Shown here piece by piece: positions 9,096 through 18,805 of a stretch of DNA of 64,000 bases (the stretch's first letter is position 1; each line of letters starts with the position of its first letter). The notes beneath the pieces are model-generated. The model did no database searches, was not told the origin of the DNA, and saw nothing but the letters and a program-made list of their open reading frames with translations. Origin of the DNA: Alysiella sp. (GTDB taxonomy: Bacteria; Pseudomonadota; Gammaproteobacteria; Burkholderiales; Neisseriaceae); assembly GCF_030525755.1 (NCBI RefSeq), contig NZ_JAUNEC010000001.1, forward strand, positions 85,103-149,102, given 5' to 3'. The translations under genes were made by a program, and so were the position numbers.

Positions 9096-10550
9096 TTAAA
9101 ATTGTTTGCTGATTTCTAAAAATACGCGGTGTTTGTCGTAGTTATACAGTTTGATGTTGCTGCGGTTTTTGTTGTATGACCATGTTAAACGTGGTGTTAA
9201 ACCTTGCCAATGTAGGGCGCGATGCCAAATGCTGGCTTGTGCGCCCCATTCGTGGTTGGCTTGTACGCGATTGAAGAATCCTGCAGCACGATAGGTTTTT
9301 CTGCCATAAGAAACGCTTATGCGCGTTGCCAAGCCTTTTGACCATTCTTGTAACCAGCCTGTGCGTATGCCTTTGCGGATAAAGGAATCATCGGCATCAT
9401 GCGCATTGCTGCGGTTGAAATCTATGCCTGCAAACCATGCTTGTTTGGGGTTGTGTTGATAGGAGGCGGTAAGTGAAACAAAATGGGCGTTGCCGTTTAA
9501 GTGTTTGCGGGTGCGATAGCGGTTTTGTATGGTTTCGGCATATAGGTTGCCTTGCCATTTGGGGTTGAAGGTGTGTGATGCTTCCAAGGCGATGCCGCGA
9601 CCTTGTGAAAATCGTTGTAAGGTTGAGTCATTTTTGCTGCCACCCGCGTACCACATTTGTTCAAAAAATGGCAATAGGGTAAGGCTGTTTTTGGCGTTTT
9701 GATAACCGATACCAAGTGATGTGCGGATGTTGGCTTCGTTGAAGCGTTTGTTGTTCCAATAGTATTTGCTGCTGCTGTCTAAACGCAGTTCATGAAACAG
9801 CGCGTTTTGCCAAAACCATTTTTTTGTTGCACTAAAATTGATGGCAAATCCTTGACCTGATTGGGCTTCTTCGCCACGCCAACCGCCACCTAAATCGGGG
9901 TTTTGGGGGGCGTTGTTGATGTTTTTGTCGTTGATGAAGGTGGTGCTGCCGCTGAATTGCCAGTGGCTGAGTTGTTTGATGTGTGCCACAACTTGTTCAA
10001 TTTCGTTTGCCAACTGGGGTGGTAATTGGTTTTCGCTTTGTACTTTGCGAAACTGGTCTTCTGCGGCTTCCCATTCTTTGTTGGACAGTAATGCGGCAGC
10101 GGTTTGTAAACGCAATACTGACCAATCGGGTTTTTCTGCCAAAACCTGACGATACAAGCGCACGGCTTGTCCATGATTGCCTTGCCAACGTGCTACAAGG
10201 GCTTGTGCCCAAGTGTCCAATGCAGGCTCGCGCAGGTTTTCAGGCAGCCTTTGGTAGTGTGGCAACAAAATTGCTGTATTTTCGCCATTGCCTTGTAATA
10301 GTGCTGCCATGATGGCACGCACTATTAAATCGGGGTGTTGCTGTAATTCGGTTTCGCTTAAAGCAATGCTTTGTTCTGATGTTGTTTCAGGGGGGATAAC
10401 CTTTTTTTCAGGCTGTTTGGGCAGGGTGCTTTGGATTTGTTGGTGCACTTGTTCATCGGCAAGGCGGTGGTCATCGGGGCTTTTTTCATTGTTTGCCGTA
10501 ACAGGGAAGGACATCAGTAATAGTAGGGCTGAAAGGGTTTTGTGGTTCAT
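9096..10550 (-). CDS. Slam surface lipoprotein assembly modulator
   Basis: Slam proteins (DUF560) move lipoproteins such as TbpB, LbpB, HpuA and fHbp across the outer membrane to the cell surface. The 484-residue product has a signal peptide (MNHKTLSALLLLMSFPVTA), an N-terminal helical repeat domain (about residues 60-200, including AVRLYRQVLAEKPDW, a TPR-like unit), then a C-terminal outer-membrane barrel (from about WQFSGSTTFINDKN) ending in phenylalanine (FLEISKQF). Length and layout match meningococcal Slam. A start at 10562 (MILTM) is equally possible because neither has a clear ribosome site. Lying downstream of the receptor pair, it very probably serves the LbpB/TbpB-like lipoprotein. 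Confidence 0.93.
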   Translation of the reverse strand: MNHKTLSALLLLMSFPVTANNEKSPDDHRLADEQVHQQIQSTLPKQPEKKVIPPETTSEQSIALSETELQQHPDLIVRAIMAALLQGNGENTAILLPHYQRLPENLREPALDTWAQALVARWQGNHGQAVRLYRQVLAEKPDWSVLRLQTAAALLSNKEWEAAEDQFRKVQSENQLPPQLANEIEQVVAHIKQLSHWQFSGSTTFINDKNINNAPQNPDLGGGWRGEEAQSGQGFAINFSATKKWFWQNALFHELRLDSSSKYYWNNKRFNEANIRTSLGIGYQNAKNSLTLLPFFEQMWYAGGSKNDSTLQRFSQGRGIALEASHTFNPKWQGNLYAETIQNRYRTRKHLNGNAHFVSLTASYQHNPKQAWFAGIDFNRSNAHDADDSFIRKGIRTGWLQEWSKGLATRISVSYGRKTYRAAGFFNRVQANHEWGAQASIWHRALHWQGLTPRLTWSYNKNRSNIKLYNYDKHRVFLEISKQF

Positions 10551-10635
10551 GGTTAAAATCATTTGTTAATCATTCTTATTTATTAGAAGCGGTCTTGATT
10601 GGTTCTTGGTGATTTTGTGTTGGACATGGGTTTTC

Positions 10636-10740
10636 AGGCAGCCTATATGCCTCAATTCAGACCAATATCATAGCTGTTTCAAATTATCAAAGAAGACAAG
10701 GCGACCGCTCCTTTATGTACTGTATTTTATCTGTATGATT
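10636..10740. repeat. Repeat family B, copy 1, between slam and the receptor gene
   Basis: The right part (from about 10667) aligns with copy 2 upstream of the lipoprotein gene: both read TGTTTCAAATTA, then ACAA and CCGCTC, then ATGTACTGT. The left part (CTCAATTCAGACCAATA) matches the reverse complement of the right part of copy 2. The 229-bp gap holds no gene. Confidence 0.6.
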
Positions 10741-10779
10741 TCCGATAAAAATACATTGATAATCTAGTGGATGCCTGTT

Positions 10780-13641
10780 TTAAAACTTCATCTCCAAACT
10801 TACGGTGAAGTTTCTGCCAGGTGCGGCATAACGGGCAGAGCTGGTGCCTCTGTCGGGATTGACGGCATTGGTGGAAGACTGGCGTACGCTTTCCCATGTG
10901 CTGTATTTGCGGTTGGTCAAGTTGTAGATACCGCCGCGTAGGGTGAATTTCTGTTTCCAGTTGTAATATGCCGTCAGGTCGTAGATGTACCATGCACGGG
11001 TGCGTTTGCCTGCGATTTGTACGGCATTGGTGCCGTAGTATTTGTTACCTGTCAATTCGCTGTTTTCTTTTGCTTTGGAATATGTACCGCTTAAATTGAA
11101 GCCCCATCTGCCTTCGGGTTGGTCGTAACCGATGCCTGCAACGATGCGCCCGGGCTGTACCGCTTCCAATGTGGGTTCGGCGATATAGGTGTAGCCGTTG
11201 CGTATGCTGCGTTCTTTGATTTTGACACGATTGTAGGCAAGATTGGAATACAGGCCTTCGGGGAAAAAACTGCTGATGCCGGCCCAGTCTATCTTACCCA
11301 AAATATTGATGCCGTTGAGTTTGATATTTTGGGTATTGTAAAAGCCACGGACATGCCGCAAACGGGAACCGGGCGGCATGATTTTGTCGGCTGTGGTCAG
11401 TAGGTCTTTGTATTCATTTTGGAAAAATGCGGTTTCCAATACGCCGAAGTCGCCTTTGAGAGCCAGACCAATTTCTTGATTGAAGGCTTTTTCGGCTTTT
11501 AATTTGTCGCGACCGAGCATTTCTGCCTGCATATAGGGGTTGGCTTTGTCTGCCGCTCCGATGCGGTTGCCGTACAATTCGTAAAATGCAGGTACACGGA
11601 AACCGTTGGAAATGCGGTAGGATGCGGTAAAGTATTGACTGGGTTTGATGCTTAAACCTGCATTCCATGACCAATTGCCGTATGTGCCGTCTTGTGTCCA
11701 CTCATCATCGGAGCGGAAAGTGTGTCGGTCGTAGCGCACACCCAAGCCCAAATCTGCCCATTTGCCCAAAGCGATGTGGTCGCGCAGGGCAAAATAATAT
11801 TGTTTGCCCTTGATGATACGCGGCGTACAGTCCAAGATGTCGCCACGTGCGTTGTTGCAGCCGTGATTCTGTATCAATACGGACGGTTTGTTTTCACGTT
11901 CATAAATGCGGGGTGAATTGTATGTGCCATTGCCTGTGCCTGTTGCGATGTAGGCAGGTGGCGAAACGTATTCGGAATAAATGTCGCCATGTTTCATGGT
12001 GGAGCGGTGTGTGCCAAAACCTGTTGCTGCATGCAGTTTGTGTGTGGTGATACCCAAGCGGAAGGTTTTTTCCCAATTCAATTGCGCCAGATTGAGCAAT
12101 TCTTGGTAGTTGTTGGTTTCGGTGCTGTAACCTGAAAACGGTTTGTCCAATTGGGCGCGGCATTTGCTGACATCAGGATAGTCTGAGCAATAGGTACGGT
12201 GGATTTGGCTGCTTAAACGCAGGTTTTGGTGGTCAAAGCTGACGCTGAATTTGTCTGCCCAAGTGTTTTTTTCGGGGTTTTGGTATTGATAAAACACGCC
12301 AAAACGATTTTTGCTGTGGCGTTCGTCAAAAAATTTACCTTTTGCATAGCGTGCGCCGTGCAGTACGTTGCCTTTGCTGAATACCAAGCCGTCCAATGGA
12401 TTGCTGCTTGAAGTGATGCCGCCGTTGCCGACCGATAAACCCGTTACATTGTGGGGGCCGTTTTTGCCTATATCTTGGCAGTTGCCTTTGGGACAAACAT
12501 CTTCAGTGGTGTAATAGGCACGTTCGGTCATATCGCGAATGTCGTAACGCTGTTTGGTGTGTTCCAATACACTGCCTACATAGTGGTTAGGTGAAAAGCG
12601 GTAGCCTCCTTTCCAGAAAAACGAACGGCTGGCATATTTCATCGGATTGGGGCTGATGCGGTCGGGTCCTGTGTAATCTTTGGCATTGGCGGTGCGGATA
12701 GGGTAGGGCATTTTATCGGCTTGCGCCTGTTCTTCCGGACTTAAATTGGGACGCAATGACGGATGGTTGCGGTAGTTGGGATCGGCTTTGGCTTTGCGGC
12801 AATCCAAACTCAAAGTTGGGCAATCGTCTTTGATGATGTAGTAAGAATTGGAACGCGCGTTGGCAGGTTTGGACGGACGGATATCGTATTCGTCAAAAAA
12901 ACCTTCTAAAGGGTTAAAACTGTGCTGCACATCTTCGGCTGCCGAATGCACACGGGTTTCGCTGCCTTTGCGGTGGGTCAGAATCGCCAAGCCGTCAAAA
13001 CCGCCGATTCTGCCTGCAGCGGCAAGGGATTGGGTGAATTGTCTGTTTTTACTGCTGTATGCGGTTTTGCTGTCCAAGCCCCAGTTTTGTCCCTGTTTAA
13101 TCACGTCATCGGCTTCTTTGGTGCGAAAACCGACTGCACCGCCCAATGCACCGCTGCCGTATTCTGCCGAACTTGAACCTTTGCTCAATTCAATGGATTT
13201 CACATTTTCATATTCGATTTCGTTGATGGCACCGCCATTGGCATCGGATTCCAAAGTCATATAGGACTGTGCTTGGCTTAAACCGTCCACCAGCATACTG
13301 ACACGGTTTTTGTCCACACCGCGCATGGCATAGCCCGAAGTGGCACCGCGCCCTTGTTCTACTACGGAAATACCGGGGTCGTAACGGGTTAAATCGCGGA
13401 TATTCAGAATCAGTTCTTTATCGATGTCTTCGCTGCTTTTGACTACTTTGCCCAAGCCGGTTACTTCATTTTGACGTTTGCTGATGCGGCGTTTGGCTTG
13501 AACATTGATGGTTTCTAATTGTTGTGCCTGTTCGGTGTCTGCCGTTTTCGTCGTATCGGCAGGTACGGCATAGGCAACAGGTAAAGCACTGCCAATGGCG
13601 ATGGCAAGAATTGTGCGTTTAAAAGTTTGGTTTGTAGACAT
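10780..13641 (-). CDS. TonB-dependent lactoferrin/transferrin receptor, LbpA-like
   Basis: This is the outer-membrane channel that strips iron from a host glycoprotein and imports it using TonB energy. The start at 13641 (MSTNQTFKRTILAIAIG) gives 953 residues with a signal peptide ending near AYA. A TonB box region (LETINVQAKRR), plug motifs (EVTGLGKVVKSSEDI, LNIRDLTRYDPGISVVEQGR) and a barrel ending FTVSLEMKF follow. Segments such as GQNWGLDSKTAYSSKNRQ, HYVGSVLEHTKQRYDIRDM and DHIALGKWADLGLGVRYD resemble meningococcal LbpA more than TbpA as I remember them, so lactoferrin is the likelier ligand. It is about the length of LbpA. Partner lipoprotein upstream, Slam downstream. Confidence 0.9.
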   Translation of the reverse strand: MSTNQTFKRTILAIAIGSALPVAYAVPADTTKTADTEQAQQLETINVQAKRRISKRQNEVTGLGKVVKSSEDIDKELILNIRDLTRYDPGISVVEQGRGATSGYAMRGVDKNRVSMLVDGLSQAQSYMTLESDANGGAINEIEYENVKSIELSKGSSSAEYGSGALGGAVGFRTKEADDVIKQGQNWGLDSKTAYSSKNRQFTQSLAAAGRIGGFDGLAILTHRKGSETRVHSAAEDVQHSFNPLEGFFDEYDIRPSKPANARSNSYYIIKDDCPTLSLDCRKAKADPNYRNHPSLRPNLSPEEQAQADKMPYPIRTANAKDYTGPDRISPNPMKYASRSFFWKGGYRFSPNHYVGSVLEHTKQRYDIRDMTERAYYTTEDVCPKGNCQDIGKNGPHNVTGLSVGNGGITSSSNPLDGLVFSKGNVLHGARYAKGKFFDERHSKNRFGVFYQYQNPEKNTWADKFSVSFDHQNLRLSSQIHRTYCSDYPDVSKCRAQLDKPFSGYSTETNNYQELLNLAQLNWEKTFRLGITTHKLHAATGFGTHRSTMKHGDIYSEYVSPPAYIATGTGNGTYNSPRIYERENKPSVLIQNHGCNNARGDILDCTPRIIKGKQYYFALRDHIALGKWADLGLGVRYDRHTFRSDDEWTQDGTYGNWSWNAGLSIKPSQYFTASYRISNGFRVPAFYELYGNRIGAADKANPYMQAEMLGRDKLKAEKAFNQEIGLALKGDFGVLETAFFQNEYKDLLTTADKIMPPGSRLRHVRGFYNTQNIKLNGINILGKIDWAGISSFFPEGLYSNLAYNRVKIKERSIRNGYTYIAEPTLEAVQPGRIVAGIGYDQPEGRWGFNLSGTYSKAKENSELTGNKYYGTNAVQIAGKRTRAWYIYDLTAYYNWKQKFTLRGGIYNLTNRKYSTWESVRQSSTNAVNPDRGTSSARYAAPGRNFTVSLEMKF

Positions 13642-13813
13642 ATTATTTGAATCCGTTATCGCATTAAATTGAGAGAAGGTTGAGATAGCGTGCGGTATGG
13701 TTTTCAGGCTGCCTGAAAAGAGAACAGATGGCAGGGTACTTTGTTGCACCCTGTCAATATTTTTTTTGCAAATCAATGAATCGTGAATGTTGGGATGCTT
13801 ACCCAATCTGCGG

Positions 13814-13847
13814 ATGCTGCCTGAAAAATCAGGTTTTCAGGCAGCAT
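13814..13847 (-). terminator. Uptake-sequence hairpin between lipoprotein and receptor genes
   Basis: ATGCTGCCTGAAAA (13814-13827) pairs with TTTTCAGGCAGCAT (13834-13847) around a six-base loop just after the lipoprotein stop. Because both genes are probably one operon, it may act as an attenuator that lowers receptor relative to lipoprotein. Confidence 0.65.
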
Positions 13848-13854
13848 GGGCTGT

Positions 13855-15705
13855 TTATTTCACCACTTGGCGTTTGCCGCCGAAAACACCGCCGATTTTG
13901 TCGCCTGTACCGTCTTTGTGAATGGTGCCGCCGATTTCCGATGCATTGGGTCCGTAAAATGCACCATTGATATCGGCTTTGATATTGACCAGTGTACCTG
14001 CGCCTGTGCTGCCGCCATCAAGTTGGAAACCTCCTGCTTTGGTTTCGGCAGTGCCACTGAAACCGTTTTTGTCGATATTGCCTTTAAGCGTAAACGTGGG
14101 AATGTCTTCTGTGCCGTTGTCGGCAATCAGTTTGCCAGTGAATGATTTGGCTGCAAAATCAAAATCAAACAAAGAGCGGCTGGAAGAAGGCTTATTGCCT
14201 GCATTGGTTGTCCATGCCGACCCGTTTTGGCTCAAAATTTTTGCTTCCCAAGTACCTTGATAGCGGACATTGCCACTGTTGGGAATAGCGGAAAGGGGGG
14301 AGCGTTCGCCTGTCAGGAAAAAGTTGCCATTTTTCAATACCGTAATCAATGTACCGCCATGACCTGCGGTGGTGTCTTCTTCACCGTAGTTGCCGAATTT
14401 GACATAGTCTAAATTGTTGCAGCACACGGTTACGGCATATTTTTTGCCGTCCATATCGCGTTTGACAGTTTCGCTGAAATCCATTTCGGAGAATTTCTTT
14501 TTACCGTCGGGAATCAGTGCGAACTGTTTACCGTTGATGACCAGATAGGCGGCATTGCCGAAAGTGTCTGCATTTTCTTTTTTCAGGCTGCCTGAATCGA
14601 TTTTCACGGCATCAAATGCGGTTTGCATTTGGTCGGCAGTTAAATTGTTTTCCCGTTTGGCACCGAATACGGCAAATAGGGAATGGTCGTCTGCCAAGAA
14701 TTTGCCCGCTAATTCTTCGGCATTGGGTCCAAAGAAGCCGCCTTCGAGATTTTTGGCATCTTTGCCGAAAATGGCGTGGTTGGAGTCGGTTGCGGTTGCC
14801 GAACCGCGGAAACGGTTGCCTTTGATATCGGCGTTAATGGTGTAGCGGTCATTGATTTTTTGTGTACCAGTAACACTGCCGTTGCTGGTCAGTGTGCCTG
14901 TAAGTCTTTTATTGCCAAAATCAGCAGTAAACTCAGCAGTTTGACCAAGCGGTTTGCTTATGTCGCGACGGTTGAGATTGGCATCTAGTGAAGTTGCGCC
15001 CACATCTTGTCCAGGTATGGTGTTGAAATTGTCTTTATGAAAGCCAGTGGGCAAAGTGGAACGCGATTTATCGGCGTTGCTGACAAAATCCCAGTAACCT
15101 TTGTAGCTTACGGTTTGTGTGGGCATAACAACAGATGGATTGCTGCCTTGGTAAAAAACATAACCCATATAACCTGCTTTATAGAAAATATTTTCTGGGA
15201 AACGTATCAATAGTTTATTTTCGCCAATAACGTAACCAGAACGAATGTAAGTAAAATTTCTTTTATTTAACAAATCATTACCATCGTGTGAATACTCGAT
15301 TTCATTTGCAAGTGTGCCGGGGTGGGGATTAAATAACTGATGGGCATTGATTTTTTCGGCACGAATGCGGTTGCCTAAAATTGTGGGAACATCATCTAAA
15401 TTGTAATTGATGCTTTGAACCTTATCGGCAGTGATGTTGAGTTTCTCGGATTGTGCAGGGTTGGCGCGTAAATTTCGGCGTGGAATTTCTACTGCGTAAC
15501 CCAAAGAAGGTTGATTTAATGCTTCAACTTCTGCCTCGGTATCGCGGCGCGGATTAGAAGTGTCATCCTGATAAGTCGGTTTGGTTGCGCCACTTGTGGT
15601 GTCGTGCCGTACATTGTCCAAATCAAAACCGCCTTTGCCTGAAGCGCAGGCGGCGAGTAGGGTGGTGCTTAACAGGGAAATGCCAAGTAGTTTGATAGAT
15701 GACAT
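13855..15705 (-). CDS. LbpB/TbpB-family surface lipoprotein
   Basis: This is the co-receptor that captures iron-loaded host lactoferrin or transferrin at the cell surface. The 616-residue product has a lipoprotein signal with lipobox LLAAC (acylated Cys at about residue 20) and the two-lobe layout of the family. Each lobe has a handle and a barrel with GGFFGPNAEELAG (N lobe) and GAFYGPNASEIGG (C lobe), ending VFGGKRQVVK. The CCNNLDYVKFG segment is shared by LbpB and TbpB. LNQPSLGYAVEIPRRN recalls LbpB, while GGFDLDNV and AAYLVINGKQ recall TbpB. It lacks the long acidic runs of meningococcal LbpB, so the ligand is uncertain. The start at 15705 follows AAGG. Confidence 0.88.
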   Translation of the reverse strand: MSSIKLLGISLLSTTLLAACASGKGGFDLDNVRHDTTSGATKPTYQDDTSNPRRDTEAEVEALNQPSLGYAVEIPRRNLRANPAQSEKLNITADKVQSINYNLDDVPTILGNRIRAEKINAHQLFNPHPGTLANEIEYSHDGNDLLNKRNFTYIRSGYVIGENKLLIRFPENIFYKAGYMGYVFYQGSNPSVVMPTQTVSYKGYWDFVSNADKSRSTLPTGFHKDNFNTIPGQDVGATSLDANLNRRDISKPLGQTAEFTADFGNKRLTGTLTSNGSVTGTQKINDRYTINADIKGNRFRGSATATDSNHAIFGKDAKNLEGGFFGPNAEELAGKFLADDHSLFAVFGAKRENNLTADQMQTAFDAVKIDSGSLKKENADTFGNAAYLVINGKQFALIPDGKKKFSEMDFSETVKRDMDGKKYAVTVCCNNLDYVKFGNYGEEDTTAGHGGTLITVLKNGNFFLTGERSPLSAIPNSGNVRYQGTWEAKILSQNGSAWTTNAGNKPSSSRSLFDFDFAAKSFTGKLIADNGTEDIPTFTLKGNIDKNGFSGTAETKAGGFQLDGGSTGAGTLVNIKADINGAFYGPNASEIGGTIHKDGTGDKIGGVFGGKRQVVK

Positions 15706-15754
15706 GATGTTTTACCTTGTGAATGGGGTACAAAAAATCAAAGCAAATTGATAA

Positions 15755-15777
15755 ATAAATAATAATGATTATTATCT
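15755..15777 (-). promoter_or_regulatory. Probable Fur box upstream of the receptor operon
   Basis: The sequence AATAATAATGATTATTAT is nearly palindromic and close to the Fur consensus (GATAATGATAATCATTATC). It lies 50-70 bases before the lipoprotein start, where iron-bound Fur would repress the operon. Assignment is by sequence likeness and context. Confidence 0.6.
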
Positions 15778-15829
15778 CATATTTGTTAAATCATGCAAGT
15801 TGTTTGTTTGATGGCTGTTAAGTTATGTA

Positions 15830-15955
15830 TATATGGTTGTTTCAAATTAAAATAATACAACGTTGCCGCTCTTTGATGTACTGTTTGTATATGGCGGTTG
15901 CTACCGCCTTTGAAACGATTACGTATTGAGTCTGAATTGAGACGTGCAGGCTGCC
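15830..15955. repeat. Repeat family B, copy 2, upstream of the receptor operon
   Basis: Its left part aligns directly with copy 1 near 10667-10735 and its right part (TCTGAATTGAG) aligns with copy 1 in inverted orientation. The stretch also contains the small inverted repeat GGCGGTTGCTACCGCC. The whole 15706-16295 interval otherwise holds the Fur box, uptake sequences and the transporter promoter region, and no convincing gene. Confidence 0.6.
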
Positions 15956-16156
15956 TGAAAATGGTGTTGGCAAAGGTGGAAATCATCTGTATTGAAAGAG
16001 AGGGAAAATGCATCAAAAACCAGTCTGAAAAAGATGTTAGACCAAAATCGGATTAGTGGGTCGGCTGTCGGTGTTTGTGCTTGGGGCTGCATGCCTGCGA
16101 CCGGTAAAACCAGACCTGTTATTTTTATCATATCTCCTAGTACGTTTTTACACTTT

Positions 16157-16184
16157 TTGACAGAAACAATAACGGCAATAATCC
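16157..16184 (+). promoter_or_regulatory. Possible promoter of the aromatic-acid transporter
   Basis: A consensus -35 box TTGACA (16157-16162) is followed after 16 bases by TAATCC (16179-16184), a weak -10. It lies about 110 bases before the transporter start. The weak -10 would suit a promoter that needs an activator, but no regulator gene is nearby. Confidence 0.35.
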
Positions 16185-16295
16185 TACATTACATTTAAAG
16201 TGCAACAGCTGATTATTTTCAATACTGTCTAAATGGTTTCAGGCAGCCTGAAAAACGATACACGCATTTGAGTATATTGAATGGAGCATAATCAA

Positions 16296-17615
16296 ATGAG
16301 CAAAACCATTAATGTCCAACAATTTTTGGACGAAAACAAATTTTCAAGTTATCAATGGATGATTTTCATCATCTGTTTGTTGATTGCTTTTTTTGACGGC
16401 ATGGACACCGCTGCGATTGGCTATGTTGCGCCCAGTTTATTGAATGAGTGGGGCATCGAGAAGAAACAGCTTGCACCTGTTTTGAGTGCGGCTTTGTTTG
16501 GTTTGGCAATTGGTGCGCTGACTTCTGGACCTTTGGCGGACAAATTCGGTCGCAAAGTTGTATTGACCATTTCAGTTTTATTGTTTTCGGCTTTTTGCGT
16601 GTTTTCGGCTTATGCACAAGATTTGACCCAAATGACCGTATTGCGTTTTATCACGGGTTTGGGCTTGGGTGCAGCGATGCCCAATGCGGTGGCGATGTTG
16701 TCTGAATACTGCCCGACACAAAAGCGTTCGTTGATTTTGAATACCATGTACACAGGTTTCCCTATCGGAGCGGCGGCGGGCGGTTTTTTTGCTTCGTTTA
16801 TCATTCCGCAATACGGCTGGCGCACAGCAATGTTCTGGTGTGGTTTGCTACCATTGATTTTGGGTGTACTGATGATTTTTCTGCTGCCGCGTTCGGCTTC
16901 GTTTTTGGTGGCTCAAAAAGCCCCTGCGGAAAAAGTACGCAAAATTTTGCAACGCATTAATCCTAACGCAGATTTGTCTGATATCGAATTTGTGCAGCCT
17001 GAAAACAAAACCGCACAAACCAATCAAAATCCAATGGCAATGGTGTTGAACAGCCATTTCCGTGCAGGCTCGGCACTGTTGTGGGTATCGTATTTTATGG
17101 GTTTGATTATTTTCTATGCGATGATTAACTGGTTGCCCACTTTGTTTAAAGAGGCCAATATGCCGCCTGAATTAGGTCCGCGCATTTCAGCCTTGTTTGC
17201 TCTGGGTGGTGTGGGCGCGATTGCCAGCGGCTACTTGATGGACAAATTCAATGGTAACCGTTTGATTGTTTTGCTGTCTTTCCTAACTGCGTTGTCGGTG
17301 GCTTGCATCGGCTGGGCTTTGGGTCAAGGCTTGGGCATGTTGATTGCGGTGGTGCTGTTCGCCGGTGTGATGCAAAACACAGCACAAAGTTCGCTGCCTG
17401 CACTGGCTGCCAAATTCTATCCAACTGAATGCCGTGCAACAGGTGTTTCTTGGATGTTGGGCATCGGTCGCTTTGGTGCGATTGCTGGCACGTTCTTAAC
17501 AGGACAATTGATTGCTTGGAAATTGGATTTTGTCAGTATTTTCATCATCTTGTCTATTCCTTCTATGGTTTTGAGCGTGTGCTTGATGCTGAAACAAAAA
17601 ATCTACAATGATTGA
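16296..17615 (+). CDS. MFS aromatic acid transporter, PcaK-like
   Basis: A 439-residue major facilitator of the aromatic acid:H+ symporter family, with about 12 membrane segments. The family signatures are present: AFFDGMDTAAIGYVAPSL in segment 1 (the acidic motif of PcaK/BenK), GPLADKFGRK in the loop between segments 2 and 3, and GLGLGAAMPNAVAMLSEY in segment 4. ATG 16296 is preferred over 16281 because GGAG lies nine bases upstream. It opens the protocatechuate meta-cleavage cluster on the same strand, so protocatechuate or a related hydroxybenzoate is the likely substrate. No hydroxybenzoate hydroxylase is seen here. Confidence 0.88.
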   Translation: MSKTINVQQFLDENKFSSYQWMIFIICLLIAFFDGMDTAAIGYVAPSLLNEWGIEKKQLAPVLSAALFGLAIGALTSGPLADKFGRKVVLTISVLLFSAFCVFSAYAQDLTQMTVLRFITGLGLGAAMPNAVAMLSEYCPTQKRSLILNTMYTGFPIGAAAGGFFASFIIPQYGWRTAMFWCGLLPLILGVLMIFLLPRSASFLVAQKAPAEKVRKILQRINPNADLSDIEFVQPENKTAQTNQNPMAMVLNSHFRAGSALLWVSYFMGLIIFYAMINWLPTLFKEANMPPELGPRISALFALGGVGAIASGYLMDKFNGNRLIVLLSFLTALSVACIGWALGQGLGMLIAVVLFAGVMQNTAQSSLPALAAKFYPTECRATGVSWMLGIGRFGAIAGTFLTGQLIAWKLDFVSIFIILSIPSMVLSVCLMLKQKIYND

Positions 17616-17771
17616 TTTCCGGGGCACCTGAAAGTCAGGGTGCAGCTTGCTTGTACCTGAAAACACCGAACCCAAATACACACACTTCACAAAATCTTCA
17701 GGCAGCCTGCACCATTTATCATGCAGGCAGCCTGAAACCCAAAATAACCAAACACAATTAAGGAAATTGGA

Positions 17772-18803
17772 ATGAGCTTAATCATTGATTGTCATGGACA
17801 TTACACCACTGCGCCGCCTTCATTAGAAGCATGGCGCAACAGACAAATTGCCGCCATCGGCAATCCATCGCAAATGCCCAAAGCGTCCGAGCTGAAAATC
17901 AGCGATGACGAATTGCGCGAAACCATTGAAAAAAACCAATTGCGCCTGATGAAAGAACGCGGCGCGGACATGACTCTGTTCTCGCCACGCGCCAGCTTTA
18001 TGGCACACCACATCGGCGATTTTGAAGTATCGTCCGCTTGGGCGGCAATTTGCAACGAATTGTGCTACCGCGTGTCGCAACTGTTTCCCGACAACTTTGT
18101 CCCCGTTGCCATGTTGCCGCAAAGCCCTGGTGTGCCGATTGAAACCTGTATTGCCGAACTGGAACGCTGTGTAAATGAGTTTGGTAATGTCGGCATCAAT
18201 CTGAATCCAGACCCCTCTGGTGGTCATTGGACTTCACCGCCACTCACCGACAAATACTGGTATCCGATTTACGAAAAAATGGTGGAATACGACATTCCTG
18301 CCATGATTCACGTTTCCACCAGCTGCAACAACTGTTTCCACACCACAGGCGCGCATTATCTGAATGCCGACACCACCGCATTCATGCAATTGCTGCAAGG
18401 TGATTTGTTTAAAGACTTCCCGACCCTGCGCTTCCTGATTCCGCATGGCGGCGGTGCGGTGCCTTATCACTGGGGACGTTTCCGCGGCTTGGCGATGGTG
18501 CTGAAAAAGCCTGAATTGGAAGAACATCTGTTGAACAACATCTTCTTTGACACCTGCGTATACCACCAGCCAGGTATTGACTTATTGCTGGACGTGATTC
18601 CGAACAAAAACATCTTGTTCGCATCGGAAATGATTGGTGCGGTGCGCGACATTGACCCGCGTACAGGTTTCTATTTTGACGATACCAAACGCTATATTGA
18701 AGCCGCCCAAATCTCCGACCAAGACAAACACCAAATTTACGAAGGCAACGCCCGCCGCGTATTCCCACGCTTGGACGCACGCCTCAAAGCCAAAGGACTG
18801 TAA
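17772..18803 (+). CDS. ligJ: 4-oxalomesaconate hydratase
   Basis: LigJ adds water to 4-oxalomesaconate to give 4-carboxy-4-hydroxy-2-oxoadipate, the next-to-last step of protocatechuate 4,5-cleavage. The 343-residue protein is an amidohydrolase-superfamily member starting [13 protein letters not shown] (metal-binding HxH), with [21 protein letters not shown] and [13 protein letters not shown] later and a close fit in length to characterised LigJ (about 341). The start follows AAGGAAATTGGA. ligK begins two bases after its stop, so the pair is translationally coupled and together converts the intermediate to pyruvate and oxaloacetate. Confidence 0.93.
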   Translation: MSLIIDCHGHYTTAPPSLEAWRNRQIAAIGNPSQMPKASELKISDDELRETIEKNQLRLMKERGADMTLFSPRASFMAHHIGDFEVSSAWAAICNELCYRVSQLFPDNFVPVAMLPQSPGVPIETCIAELERCVNEFGNVGINLNPDPSGGHWTSPPLTDKYWYPIYEKMVEYDIPAMIHVSTSCNNCFHTTGAHYLNADTTAFMQLLQGDLFKDFPTLRFLIPHGGGAVPYHWGRFRGLAMVLKKPELEEHLLNNIFFDTCVYHQPGIDLLLDVIPNKNILFASEMIGAVRDIDPRTGFYFDDTKRYIEAAQISDQDKHQIYEGNARRVFPRLDARLKAKGL

Positions 18804-18805
18804 AC

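Noticed and set aside
9897..9907. G-run in slam as a phase-variation tract
   Set aside because: The run is only six bases and the frame is intact; too short to propose switching.
15786..16198. Short frames of 68-76 residues on both strands upstream of the transporter
   Set aside because: They overlap repeat family B and uptake sequences, lack ribosome sites and overlap one another.
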